Positions 7,718-16,702 of a DNA stretch of 64,000 nucleotides are shown here, piece by piece (the first letter of the stretch is position 1; every line of letters begins with the position of its first letter). Position numbers and translations under genes: made by a program. Below the pieces are notes generated by a model, which saw nothing but the letters and a program-made list of their open reading frames with translations, did not search any database and was not told where the DNA came from. The DNA comes from an uncultured Mycoplasma sp. (GTDB lineage Bacteria; Bacillota_I; Bacilli_A; RF39; UBA660). The stretch is from assembly GCA_902493595.1 (NCBI GenBank), contig CABUPU010000002.1, forward strand, positions 105,079 to 169,078, written 5' to 3'.

Positions 7718-9791
7718 TTATATATTAAATAAAATTAAGAATCCTGATGATATAAAAGATATTAAAGCATCTTATGAATATGCAAATTCTAAATTATCAG
7801 GTATTATGCGTAAAAATGGAGATACGGAAATATCTCATTGTCTTGAGGTAGCAAATATATTAATTGATTTAAACGTTGATAAGGAAACAATAATATGTGC
7901 AATACTTCATAGTGTCCTTGATTTTAATGATATTGATGAAAAAGAAATTGTAGAAAATTTTTCATTAGAAACCTATAAAATAATTTTTTCTTTATCAAAA
8001 ATTAATAATCTTGAGATGGTAGATGACTCTGAAAGTGCTGCTTTATATCTTCGTAAAGTAATGGTTGGTTTAAGTGAGGATGTAAGAGTATTATTTATTA
8101 AACTTGCAGATCGTCTTCATAATATGCGTACTTTTGATGCAATAAGTACTGAAAGACAAAAAAAAGTTGCAAATGAAACTCTTTCTGTTTTAGTGCCAAT
8201 TGCTCATAGACTAGGTATTAACTCTATAAAAAGTGAACTTGAAAACTTATGTTTATATTATTTAAAACCTGATGTTTATAATGACATTTTAGAAAAGTTA
8301 AATGCAACTGTTGATAGTTTAAATAATTATTTAATAGAAATGCAAGAAAGTATTTGTGATTTGTTAAATGAAAATGAAATTAAGTTTGAAATAAAGGGTA
8401 GAGTAAAAAGCGTATATAGTATCTATAATAAATTAAGTGCTGGTAAAAAATGGGATGATATTTATGATATATTAGCCCTTAGAATTTTTGTAGATAAAGA
8501 AAGTGATTGTTATGCAGTAGTTGGTTTAATTCATTCAAAGTTTAGACCAATACCATCAAGGTTCAAAGATTATATTGCAGTTCCAAAGGAAAATATGTAT
8601 CAAAGTTTACATACAACAGTATTTGGTCCAGGTGGTAAATTTTATGAAATCCAAATTAGAACATATGAAATGGATGAAATTGCCGAAAAAGGAATAGCAT
8701 CACATTGGTCTTATAAAGAAAAAGGTGCTAAAAAGATCCAAACTTATATGGAACAAAAACTTGAAATATATCGCTCAATAATTGAAAATAGTGAAAATGA
8801 TACTGATGAAGTATTTAATGAAGTTGTGGGAAGTAATATTTTAGGAAATTTAATGTATGTATTTACTCCTAAAGGAGATGTTATTGAACTACCCGAAGAT
8901 GCAACACCAATAGATTTTGCTTATAGAGTACACTCAAAAGTAGGTGATACAATGACTGGGGCTATTGTAAATGATATAATGGTTTCTATTAATACACCAC
9001 TTCATGATGGAGATATTTGTAAAATTCTTACCAATCCAAATAGCACGCCGTCTAAAGAATGGTTAAATATTGTTAAAACTACCCAGGCAAAAGATAAAAT
9101 TAAAGCTTATTTTTCAAAAATAGATAAACAAAATTATATTGAAAGAGGTAAAAATATTTTAGAAAAAGAACTTCGCAAAAGAAAAATACCTCAAAATATG
9201 GTTACTTCTCAAGAAAATTTAAAACTTATTTTAAAGGAATTAAAACTTAAAGATTTAGATGATCTATATTTTAGTATTGGATCTTATAAATATACAGTTA
9301 CTCATATAGTTAATATCATTATTCCAAAAGAGGAAACTAGTGCTATTAAGAAAAATATTAATATTAAAACAGGTAGTGATATATTAATTGATGGTAAAGT
9401 GAATATTCTTACTCATTTAGCAAAATGTTGTAATCCTGTAAAAGGTGATGAAATAGTCGGAGTTATTACTAAAAATGATGGTATATCAGTTCATCAAAAA
9501 AATTGTGAAAATGTTATAAATTCTGATGAAAAAATAGTATCTGCTTCATGGATTGAAAGTGTTCATAATGACTATATTTGCTCTATTAAAATTACCTTAA
9601 GTAGTAATAAAAATAAGTTATCTGATATTATTGCCAAAATATCAATTCCAAAGGTTTATATAATATCTATTGAAACAATTGATGAAATAAATTATTTAGT
9701 TAAAATTAAAGTTGAGGATAATTCATATATTGATTTAGTTATTAAAAATGTTAATAAACTAAGGTATGTAAAGGATGTTAAAAGAGTATGA
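7704..9791 (+). CDS. rel: Rel-type (p)ppGpp synthetase with degenerate hydrolase site
   Basis: A 695-residue long RelA/SpoT homolog. It has a hydrolase-like HD domain (1-190), synthetase domain (about 230-350, with RFKDYIAVPKENMYQSLHTT and EIQIRT), TGS domain (from VFTPKGDVIELP), a CC zinc-finger-like region (LAKCCNPVKGDEIVG) and a C-terminal ACT domain. The synthetase motif RFKD is the bifunctional Rel type. In the hydrolase, H45, H69 and D136 are kept, but the Asp of the HD pair is Ser70 (ILHSVLDFND instead of LLHDVVEDT) and the following Glu-Asp is lost. So it probably makes but does not degrade (p)ppGpp. GAAGGTG precedes ATG 7704. Confidence 0.93.
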   Translation: MMTFNYILNKIKNPDDIKDIKASYEYANSKLSGIMRKNGDTEISHCLEVANILIDLNVDKETIICAILHSVLDFNDIDEKEIVENFSLETYKIIFSLSKINNLEMVDDSESAALYLRKVMVGLSEDVRVLFIKLADRLHNMRTFDAISTERQKKVANETLSVLVPIAHRLGINSIKSELENLCLYYLKPDVYNDILEKLNATVDSLNNYLIEMQESICDLLNENEIKFEIKGRVKSVYSIYNKLSAGKKWDDIYDILALRIFVDKESDCYAVVGLIHSKFRPIPSRFKDYIAVPKENMYQSLHTTVFGPGGKFYEIQIRTYEMDEIAEKGIASHWSYKEKGAKKIQTYMEQKLEIYRSIIENSENDTDEVFNEVVGSNILGNLMYVFTPKGDVIELPEDATPIDFAYRVHSKVGDTMTGAIVNDIMVSINTPLHDGDICKILTNPNSTPSKEWLNIVKTTQAKDKIKAYFSKIDKQNYIERGKNILEKELRKRKIPQNMVTSQENLKLILKELKLKDLDDLYFSIGSYKYTVTHIVNIIIPKEETSAIKKNINIKTGSDILIDGKVNILTHLAKCCNPVKGDEIVGVITKNDGISVHQKNCENVINSDEKIVSASWIESVHNDYICSIKITLSSNKNKLSDIIAKISIPKVYIISIETIDEINYLVKIKVEDNSYIDLVIKNVNKLRYVKDVKRV

Positions 9792-10231
9792 AAGTAGTTA
9801 TTCAAAGAAGTAAAAAATCAAGTGTAAGTGTTTCTGGAAAACTTATAAATAAAATCGATAAAGGCTTATGTATTTTAGTGGGAATCACTCCCGAGGATAC
9901 TGACGAAGATATTAATTACTTAGTAAAAAAAATTGTAAATCTTCGCATTTTTGATGATGAAAAAGGAGTTATGAATAAAAGTATTTTAGATAGTGGTGGA
10001 GAAATACTTTTAATAAGTCAGTTTACCTTAATGGCTGATACTTCCAAAGGAACTAGACCAAGTTATATTGGTGCCGCTAAAGGAGATGTTGCTAAACCAT
10101 TATATGAAAAAATGCTTAACGAGCTAAATAATCATGTTAAAACTTATGGTGGCGTTTTTGGAGCAGAAATGCTTGTAAATATAGAAAATGATGGTCCAAT
10201 AACTATTATAATAGATTCTAAAAATAAATAG
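9788..10231 (+). CDS. dtd: D-aminoacyl-tRNA deacylase
   Basis: A full-length 147-residue DTD, which removes D-amino acids mistakenly attached to tRNA. Both signature segments are present: LLISQFTLMADTSKGTRPSY, and NDGPITIIID near the C-terminus (the cross-subunit GP motif). It overlaps the rel stop codon by an ATGA junction, so the two are translationally coupled, as in many Firmicutes. Confidence 0.95.
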   Translation: MKVVIQRSKKSSVSVSGKLINKIDKGLCILVGITPEDTDEDINYLVKKIVNLRIFDDEKGVMNKSILDSGGEILLISQFTLMADTSKGTRPSYIGAAKGDVAKPLYEKMLNELNNHVKTYGGVFGAEMLVNIENDGPITIIIDSKNK

Positions 10232-10245
10232 TAATAAAATTAAAG

Positions 10246-10280
10246 TCATCTTCATATCTTTTGATAGGAGATGATTTTTT
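10246..10280 (+). terminator. Terminator that contains the spoVID ribosome binding site
   Basis: TCATCTTC (10246-10253) pairs with GGAGATGA (10267-10274; one G-T pair), followed by six T and then ATG 10281. The right arm includes AGGAG, the only ribosome binding site for spoVID. The hairpin can end the dtd transcript and also hide the spoVID start. Confidence 0.65.
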
Positions 10281-10928
10281 ATGAATTTAATTATACCTTT
10301 TGAAAAAGTAGTTAAGTTTGATACCCCAGTAAGTGAAATATCTAGTATATCTTTAGAACATGAAATTACTAAAAACGAAAAAGAGGTTCTAGGAAATTTT
10401 ATTATAAAAGGAACTTATAAAGAATATGAACTTAGTTTAAATAAAAAAGACTTTTCATTTACTTTACCTTTTAGTGTAGAAATTGCTAGCAACATTGATA
10501 TTAATACATTAGACTTTACAGTAGATAATTTTACTTATGATTTAAAAGATAAAGATTTAACTGTTAAAATTGATTATATTGTGAAAGCTGATGAAAAAAA
10601 AGAGGAAACAACCTTTGAAAAAACTGATAGACTTCCCGAACCACTTGATTTAATCGAGGAAAGAACTGATGTTATAGAAATGCCTGAAATTAATAAAAAC
10701 CCAGTCAAAATTGATGATAAAATAAATGATAATATGATTACTACAGTTACTGGTATTAATGCAGAAAATGATTATATTTCTTATCATGTTCATATTGTGA
10801 AAGAAACCGAAGATATTGATTTTATATGTAAAAAATATAATATTTCTAAAGAGGAACTTTTAAATATAAATGGAATTACAGATGTGAATATAAATGATAA
10901 ATTACTTATTCCTATTATAAATGAATAG
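10281..10928 (+). CDS. spoVID: SpoVID-like spore coat morphogenetic protein with LysM domain
   Basis: A 215-residue protein. The N-terminal half is beta-rich (MNLIIPFEKVVKFDTPVSEI, LEHE, then alternating strands) like the SpoVID N-terminal domain. An acidic linker follows, and the C-terminus is a LysM domain (YHVHIVKETEDIDFICKKYN...INDKLLIPI). In Bacillus SpoVID encases the spore with coat proteins and its LysM contacts peptidoglycan. The protein is much shorter than the Bacillus one because the central linker is reduced. It overlaps the next gene by 8 bases, copying the spoVID-ysxE arrangement. Confidence 0.8.
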   Translation: MNLIIPFEKVVKFDTPVSEISSISLEHEITKNEKEVLGNFIIKGTYKEYELSLNKKDFSFTLPFSVEIASNIDINTLDFTVDNFTYDLKDKDLTVKIDYIVKADEKKEETTFEKTDRLPEPLDLIEERTDVIEMPEINKNPVKIDDKINDNMITTVTGINAENDYISYHVHIVKETEDIDFICKKYNISKEELLNINGITDVNINDKLLIPIINE

Positions 10929-11817
10929 TTTAGAATATATCAAAAACCTATATAAACCCTACAGAATAACCAAATTAAAAAATGCCACGATAATTGATTC
11001 CTCCGAGGGTAAATTTGTTTTAAAAAAGGAAAATAAAGATTTATATTCACTATTCAATTATTTACAAAAAAGAGGATTTACAGGTTTTCCAAAACTAATA
11101 AAAAACTTTAGAGATGAGGAAAACCTTTTCGAATTTGTAGAGGATGAACCAATATTTACAGAACAAAAGTTGCTTGAATTATCTTCGGTTATTGCAAGTC
11201 TTCATAATAAAACGGTTTATTTTAAAAATTCCAAACTAGATGACTACAAAGAAATATATGAAAATATAGATAACAACATCAGTTATTTAAAGACTGTTTA
11301 TAATTCTCTTTTTTTAAAGTATTTATCATATGAATATCAAAGCCCTCCGCAATATTTGTTTTGTCGTAATTATTCAAAATATAATGCAGCCTTAAATTTT
11401 TGCAAAGAAAGATTAGATGTTTGGTATGAAAAAGTTAAAGATCAAGAAAAAGTTAGGGTAAGTGTTGTTCACAATAACCTTGAAATGGACCACTTTATGT
11501 ATTCAGAAAGAGGCCCTGCATTAATAAGTTGGGATAATTATAAAATAGACACGCCAGTACTTGATTTTGTTAATTTATTTCATAATGAATATTTAACATG
11601 TGATTTTTCACCATATTTAGAAAATTATCTTAGTACATTTGAACTTAATGATGATGAAAAAGACTTATTATTTATTCTTTTGAATATTCCTCTTAATTTG
11701 GAAAAAAGTGATAACATTCAAAAAAATACTATTAATATTCATAATAATATTTTATATCTTTTAAAAGCGGAAAAATTAACGAAGGAGTATTATAGTAATA
11801 ATAGTGATAATAAGTAG
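10921..11817 (+). CDS. ysxE: CotS/YsxE-family spore coat kinase-like protein
   Basis: A 298-residue protein with an aminoglycoside-phosphotransferase-like fold. The N-lobe starts with IDSSEGKFVLKK; the catalytic-loop equivalent is VVHNNLEMDHFMYSERGPALISWDN, where the usual HxDxxxxN has become HNNLEMDH. The DFG-like Asp is replaced in part (SWDNYKIDTPVLDFVNLF). YsxE and CotS are coat-associated proteins downstream of spoVID in Bacilli. The operon position supports the name; kinase activity is doubtful. Confidence 0.75.
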   Translation: MNSLEYIKNLYKPYRITKLKNATIIDSSEGKFVLKKENKDLYSLFNYLQKRGFTGFPKLIKNFRDEENLFEFVEDEPIFTEQKLLELSSVIASLHNKTVYFKNSKLDDYKEIYENIDNNISYLKTVYNSLFLKYLSYEYQSPPQYLFCRNYSKYNAALNFCKERLDVWYEKVKDQEKVRVSVVHNNLEMDHFMYSERGPALISWDNYKIDTPVLDFVNLFHNEYLTCDFSPYLENYLSTFELNDDEKDLLFILLNIPLNLEKSDNIQKNTINIHNNILYLLKAEKLTKEYYSNNSDNK

Positions 11818-11952
11818 TATAACTGTAACCTTAAATATAAATATATTCGATTTGAATGGAAATACAACCATAAAACATAGTTCGTAAAATATTACAATTA
11901 TAAATAAACTAACTATACTTATTAATAATATTTTTTTAATTAAATCGTCCAT
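11776..11952 (-). CDS. Possible 58-residue two-span membrane protein
   Basis: An open frame on the - strand from ATG 11952. The product has a basic start (MDDLIKKILL), two hydrophobic segments separated by a short FPFKSN turn, and a terminal Arg. TATAAT lies 5 bases before the ATG, which would make a leaderless message, and there is no ribosome binding site. It overlaps the ysxE 3' end antisense by 42 bases. AT-rich sequence easily gives hydrophobic frames, so this is tentative. Confidence 0.3.
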   Translation of the reverse strand: MDDLIKKILLISIVSLFIIVIFYELCFMVVFPFKSNIFIFKVTVILLIITIITIILLR

Positions 11953-11979
11953 ATAATATTATATACATTATAATGTAAA

Positions 11980-12008
11980 TTGACATTTGTAAGTTTATTT
12001 GCTAAACT
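11980..12008 (+). promoter_or_regulatory. Promoter of the pseudopilin operon
   Basis: TTGACA (11980-11985), 17 bases, TAAACT (12003-12008), upstream of the first pseudopilin gene at 12026. Confidence 0.6.
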
Positions 12009-12025
12009 TTATAGTAGTGATAGGT

Positions 12026-12901
12026 ATGAATAATAATAAGGGTTTTATATTTCTTGAAACAATCATTATTACTGTTGTTTTAACAACAACTCTTATTTTT
12101 TTGTATTCAAATTTTAGTAAGAATATTAATGATGAAAAACGAAGACTTTATTATGATGATATAGCATATGTATATAAAACTATTTTTATTCGTAATGCTG
12201 TAAAAAGTACGATTAATAATGCTGTTTTTGAAGAAGCAATTAATGATGATAAAGCAGATAATCAAAATAGTTTAAAAAATAATTTTGTGTTCTTATTTAA
12301 CTCTGAATCGAAGTTTTGTACTGAATATTTTATTGATACTACGGATGGAAATAAAATTAAATGTGAAGCTAAAAATTATCGTTCACTATACTTTGACAAT
12401 AAATATATAAGTGATTTAAATAATATTTATAAATTTAAAACTCTTGTATATTTAAAAAACGATGATATTTCTAAAATTAAGAAATGCATTAATAGTGGTA
12501 TAGATAGTTTCGAGGATACTGATGCTGATAAAAAAAGATGCCAAAATTTTTTAGAATTTACAAATGAGTATTCAGAAATAAACTTGAATGAATATATGCT
12601 TACAATTAACTCAGTTGATACAAATGCAGTTAATCCTAGTTCACAGCAGAGTATAATGATTGCAATTTTTAATGAAAGAAAGAACGGAAATGCTATTAGT
12701 TTTAATGATATATCTTCGGATGAAGATACCATACCTAATGATAGCTATAAAAGTTGTTTAAATTATTATATAAATAAAAATTTTAATTGTCCAGATTGTA
12801 ATCTTAAAACTAAAATTGAAAATTATTATGATCAAGATATTATAAGGTATAATATGGCTTGTGAAAAAGCTTATTATGTTTCGTGGGTGTATTATGAATA
12901 A
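12026..12901 (+). CDS. Type IV pilin-like protein (pseudopilin)
   Basis: About 291 residues from ATG 12026, preceded by GTGATAGG. The N-terminus is a class III prepilin signal: NNNKG, then FIFLETIIITVVLTTTLIFL with Glu at mature position 5 and a ~20-residue hydrophobic helix. The remainder is soluble and polar with several Cys (for example NFNCPDC). It would be processed by a prepilin peptidase that is not in the window, and placed in a type IV pilus or type II secretion-like fibre. It is the first gene of a three-gene operon with 8- and 4-base overlaps. Confidence 0.75.
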   Translation: MNNNKGFIFLETIIITVVLTTTLIFLYSNFSKNINDEKRRLYYDDIAYVYKTIFIRNAVKSTINNAVFEEAINDDKADNQNSLKNNFVFLFNSESKFCTEYFIDTTDGNKIKCEAKNYRSLYFDNKYISDLNNIYKFKTLVYLKNDDISKIKKCINSGIDSFEDTDADKKRCQNFLEFTNEYSEINLNEYMLTINSVDTNAVNPSSQQSIMIAIFNERKNGNAISFNDISSDEDTIPNDSYKSCLNYYINKNFNCPDCNLKTKIENYYDQDIIRYNMACEKAYYVSWVYYE

Positions 12902-14174
12902 AAAAGGATTTATATCAACAGCATCATTATTTTCATTTTTTCTAGTTTTTTGCACTTTATTAATACTTATTATGACTACATATACTAATAATAGAGTTAA
13001 CTTTAAAATGATAAAAAATGATTTAAAAAAATATTTAATTACTGATAGCAATACTTTCCTTAAAAGTCGTTATAAAACTTTACCCGAGGAAATTATTGAA
13101 GGTGAGGGACCAGATGGTCCTCAAAGTCCGGATACACCAAGTAATCCAGATGTTCCAACTGATCCTGATAATCCTCCGAGTCCAGATCCAGTAATTCCTT
13201 CATATAAAGCGTATGAAAAAGTTTTATTAGACAATAGTGCAGGAGCTTCAACAGTTAGTAATGCTATAAGCTTTATTAAAGAAAGAGGTACACCAAACTT
13301 TAATAGAACTGCCACAACTAATGAAAGAATGTTCTTTGCAGAGGATAACTTAGGTTCATCATATTATTTCAGAGGGGCTGTAGACAATAACTGGGTAAAA
13401 TTTGGTAAAGATGATAGTAGCAAAGATATGTACTGGCGAATAATAAGAATCAATGGTGATAATTCAATAAGAATGATATATTCAGGAACTAATGCTCCTA
13501 CTGCTGCGACAAGTGTTATCATGACTGGAGATACTACTGCAGTTGGACATAGTGTTTATAATACAGTAACTAGTGGTGCAGAATACACTGGTTATATGTA
13601 TCAAAAAAATTATCAAAGAAATAATGTAAATAATAGTACAATCAAAAATAAAGTTGATGAGTGGTATGCTAAGACTACATTAGCTAGTACTGATTCTATA
13701 AAAGTTGTAGATTCCATCTTTTGCAATGATCGAGACACTGTCACAAATTGGGCTAGTAAACCAGGTGCAAATTTGATGTTTAATGGGCGTGACAGGAATG
13801 TTAATAGCAAAAATCCTTCACTTAAATGTAATAATGATGCTGATAAGTTCACTGTATCAAAAGATAAAAGCAATAAAGCTCTTAGATATCCTGTTGGATT
13901 AATTACGATTGATGAAGTTGCAATGGCAGGTGGATGTTTCTTGAATACTAATAAAAATTATTATTTATATACTGGAATATTTTATTATACAATGACTCCA
14001 AATTTTATACGAAGAGGGGGAGCCGCATTTGTGTTCCTTGTTGATCAAAAAGGAGATTATCCAAACTATGCAATTGGTTCTGACATCTACATTAGACCAG
14101 TTATTAATTTAAATGGTGATGTTAAATTTAAGGGGTCAGGAACATATGATGATATTTATGAGGTAGTAGAATGA
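12894..14174 (+). CDS. Pseudopilin-like protein with large extracellular domain
   Basis: About 426 residues from ATG 12894, overlapping the previous gene by 8 bases. The N-terminus (MNKKG then FISTASLFSFFLVFCTLLIL) is prepilin-like but lacks Glu5. A Pro/Asp-rich linker (about residues 70-105) leads to an extracellular domain with YYFRGAVDNNWVKFG, YWRIIRINGDNSIRMIYSG, YPVGLITIDEVAMAGG and a C-terminal RPVINLNGDVKF. The same domain occurs in the gene at 53096-54568. The layout suggests a minor pilin that displays a binding domain at the fibre tip. The domain resembles DUF6273-type proteins; its function is unknown. Confidence 0.7.
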   Translation: MNKKGFISTASLFSFFLVFCTLLILIMTTYTNNRVNFKMIKNDLKKYLITDSNTFLKSRYKTLPEEIIEGEGPDGPQSPDTPSNPDVPTDPDNPPSPDPVIPSYKAYEKVLLDNSAGASTVSNAISFIKERGTPNFNRTATTNERMFFAEDNLGSSYYFRGAVDNNWVKFGKDDSSKDMYWRIIRINGDNSIRMIYSGTNAPTAATSVIMTGDTTAVGHSVYNTVTSGAEYTGYMYQKNYQRNNVNNSTIKNKVDEWYAKTTLASTDSIKVVDSIFCNDRDTVTNWASKPGANLMFNGRDRNVNSKNPSLKCNNDADKFTVSKDKSNKALRYPVGLITIDEVAMAGGCFLNTNKNYYLYTGIFYYTMTPNFIRRGGAAFVFLVDQKGDYPNYAIGSDIYIRPVINLNGDVKFKGSGTYDDIYEVVE

Positions 14175-14773
14175 AATTAAATAATAAAGGTGTAACAATA
14201 GTGGAGCTTTTAGTTAGTATGGCACTTTTATCAGTAATACTTATGTTTTTATACAACTTACTTTCTAATGTTACTTTTGAAAAAAATAGTGATTTTATTG
14301 CATCAGCTAATCAATCAAATAGAATTGATATTATAATGACAATTGAAGATGATTTATTAAAGGACAATAATGTAACCATAGTCTCAAAATCTGATAATGG
14401 TAATGAACTTATATTAAAAGGATCATTAAAAAAATATAAAATCACTTTAGTGGATAATAAAAGTCTTGCTTACGATGTTAGTGAACTATCTCGAGATAAT
14501 TGGCAAATCCAAAATACTTGGAAAATTAAAAATGGTACTTTGGGAAAAATTGATTGTGGAAATACTAATATGAGTTCTTTAGAAAGTAATGTTAACGCAA
14601 GTGAATGTAAAAGCGGGTCTGCAAATAGTAATCTTACTTGTCGTGATGTAATAAACAGCTATGAATCAATTGTAATAACTGAATGTAAAATACCGGTTTA
14701 TACAACTAATGTTAATAATACTAAAGATAATAATAATACTTTAGATGATATAATATTCTCATTTATACAATAA
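14171..14773 (+). CDS. Type IV pilin-like protein (pseudopilin)
   Basis: A 200-residue protein with a textbook prepilin N-terminus: MKLNNKG, then VTIVELLVSMALLSVILMF with Glu5. The soluble part has four Cys late in the chain (CGN, ASEC, TCRD, TECK), probably as disulfides. Start and stop overlap the previous gene by ATGA. It converges with ylbJ, the two coding ends overlapping by 11 bases. Confidence 0.82.
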   Translation: MKLNNKGVTIVELLVSMALLSVILMFLYNLLSNVTFEKNSDFIASANQSNRIDIIMTIEDDLLKDNNVTIVSKSDNGNELILKGSLKKYKITLVDNKSLAYDVSELSRDNWQIQNTWKIKNGTLGKIDCGNTNMSSLESNVNASECKSGSANSNLTCRDVINSYESIVITECKIPVYTTNVNNTKDNNNTLDDIIFSFIQ

Positions 14774-15629
14774 GTATAATTATTATTCCAGTAATTATTA
14801 AAAAAAGTCTTGATAAATAAAAGTATTTATAATCTATATTAAATTTTTCTAAGATTATGCTAATTTGCATTTGAATAGAAAATCCCATAAAGGAAATAAT
14901 TATGAAACTAATTATTTCCTTTATTTTTATGGAAACATATATAGTGTTTAAACTGTTTAATCCGGTTGTTACCTCAATTAACCCCTTAAATATTACGAAT
15001 AAAAGACTATTTTTAGTCATTGTTAAATCAAGAATAATTTTAAAAAATACAATGATACCCATAATTTTAATTAAATTTTGCATACTATCATAAATACTAT
15101 TAAATAATTCTTTCTTTAAATTATAATCTTTATAGTTTTGCTTTACTGATATTCTCATTTTATTTGTTAAATAAATGAATATTACTATATTAAGAATATA
15201 TAATATTGCCATTATTTTAATTACACTATGGATATTATTAAAAATTAAGAATAGATAACTATATAGAAAAAGGGGATTATTAAAACATGTGCATGAAAGT
15301 AGAATACTTGCTTCTTTCAAAGAGATATATTTACTATCTAGAAAGTTTTTTAAGATAATTGCATTTATTGGGCTACCAGAAATAATAGAGCTAAAAAAAA
15401 TATAAAGATTTTGATTTTTAAATATTTTATTAAAATAATATGGTAAATTACATTTAATAAGAAAATTATTTAATGTCATCATGATAAATAAAAAAGGAAA
15501 AACCTTAGTTATAAATATTTTTAAACTTAAAAAAGTAATATTTGATAAAGCAGAGTTTTTCTTAAATATTAAATAAATAAAAAAGTATATTAAGATAATT
15601 AAAATAAAATTTATTCTTTTTTTATTCAT
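14763..15629 (-). CDS. ylbJ: Sporulation membrane protein YlbJ
   Basis: A 288-residue protein with about eight hydrophobic segments. VFPFLFIMMTLNNFL, then SIISGSPINAIILKNFLD and SLKEASILLSCTCFNNPLF follow the YlbJ/nucleoside recognition pattern (VFPSLLPF, SGYPVGA, E...L..SNTSGP). YlbJ is a sigma-E-controlled protein needed for cortex formation in Bacillus. It is divergent from ylbL, as parts of the Bacillus ylb locus are neighbours. Confidence 0.8.
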   Translation of the reverse strand: MNKKRINFILIILIYFFIYLIFKKNSALSNITFLSLKIFITKVFPFLFIMMTLNNFLIKCNLPYYFNKIFKNQNLYIFFSSIISGSPINAIILKNFLDSKYISLKEASILLSCTCFNNPLFLYSYLFLIFNNIHSVIKIMAILYILNIVIFIYLTNKMRISVKQNYKDYNLKKELFNSIYDSMQNLIKIMGIIVFFKIILDLTMTKNSLLFVIFKGLIEVTTGLNSLNTIYVSIKIKEIISFIIISFMGFSIQMQISIILEKFNIDYKYFYLSRLFLIITGIIIILIV

Positions 15630-15671
15630 ATTTTTCTTTATTTTTGTTATAATTATTTAGGTGATAATTAA

Positions 15672-16673
15672 ATGTATAATAAAATATATGAAAAAATTAA
15701 AGATTTTATTAAGAATAATTTAAAAGGTTTAATAATTCTTGCAATAATTGTGTTTTTATGTTTCTATAAAACTCCCTATGTTATTTATACCCCTGGAGGT
15801 AGTATTAATTTAAATAATAGAGTTTCAATTGAAAATGAAAATAATATAAGTGGTAATTATTATATGAGCTATGTTTCTGTAATTAAGGCTAATATTCCTA
15901 CGATTGTCTTATCTTTATTTGTTCCGAACTGGGATATTTATAATGAACAAGATTTAACGGATATGGATTATGATACGCTTCTTAAAATAGAGCAAATTGA
16001 TTTAAAAAATTCCATTTATTTAGCTAGTTTGAATGCTTATACAAAAGTTGGGAAAAAGATTGATGTAACCAATGAAATTCCATATGTTACCTTAATTAGT
16101 GAAGAAAGTAATACTAATTTACAACCTTTAGATGAAATTATTACTATTGATGGTAATAAATTTACTAAACTTGAGAATTTTCAAGATTACATTTCTACTT
16201 TAAACATTGGTGATAAAGTTTCATTTACAATTAAACGCAGTGGCAAAGAATTAAATAAATATGCTTATGTTACTGAAATTGATGGTGTGAAAAAGATTGG
16301 TGTAGGTATTGTTACAGCATATGAATTTGAGTCTAGTCCTAAACTTGAAATGAAGACTAAATCTTCTGAAGCTGGTTCTTCAGGAGGACTAATGCTATCC
16401 CTCGAAATATATGATAAATTAAATGAAAAGGATTTATCTCATGGTAAAAAAATTATGGGTACGGGAACTATTGATGAAACTGGTAATGTTGGACAAATAG
16501 GCGGAATAAAATATAAACTATTTGGAGCAGAAAATGATGGTGCAGATATTTTCTTTGTACCAAAGGATAATTATGAAGAAGCAAAAAAGGTTTATAAAAA
16601 GAATAATTTAAGTTTTGATCTTGTTATGGTTGAAACTTTTGATGATGCAGTAAATTATTTAAATAGTTTATAA
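15672..16673 (+). CDS. ylbL: YlbL/SepM-type PDZ-Lon membrane serine protease
   Basis: 333 residues: an N-terminal membrane anchor (about 20-37), an extracytoplasmic region with YTPGGSI, a PDZ domain (around 140-210; EIITIDGNKFTKLENFQDYI) and a C-terminal Lon-like protease domain. The Ser-Lys dyad is visible in AGSSGGLMLSLEIYDKL and GQIGGIKYKLFGAENDGADIFF. Family members cleave secreted peptides or sporulation/division proteins. AGGTGATAATTAA precedes the ATG. Confidence 0.88.
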   Translation: MYNKIYEKIKDFIKNNLKGLIILAIIVFLCFYKTPYVIYTPGGSINLNNRVSIENENNISGNYYMSYVSVIKANIPTIVLSLFVPNWDIYNEQDLTDMDYDTLLKIEQIDLKNSIYLASLNAYTKVGKKIDVTNEIPYVTLISEESNTNLQPLDEIITIDGNKFTKLENFQDYISTLNIGDKVSFTIKRSGKELNKYAYVTEIDGVKKIGVGIVTAYEFESSPKLEMKTKSSEAGSSGGLMLSLEIYDKLNEKDLSHGKKIMGTGTIDETGNVGQIGGIKYKLFGAENDGADIFFVPKDNYEEAKKVYKKNNLSFDLVMVETFDDAVNYLNSL

Positions 16674-16702
16674 TATTTGTTATAATATTTTAAGGAGGGT
16701 TT

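Noticed and set aside
14902..15093. 63-residue hydrophobic frame on the + strand
   Set aside because: Antisense to ylbJ; complements of membrane-protein genes in AT-rich DNA give such frames.
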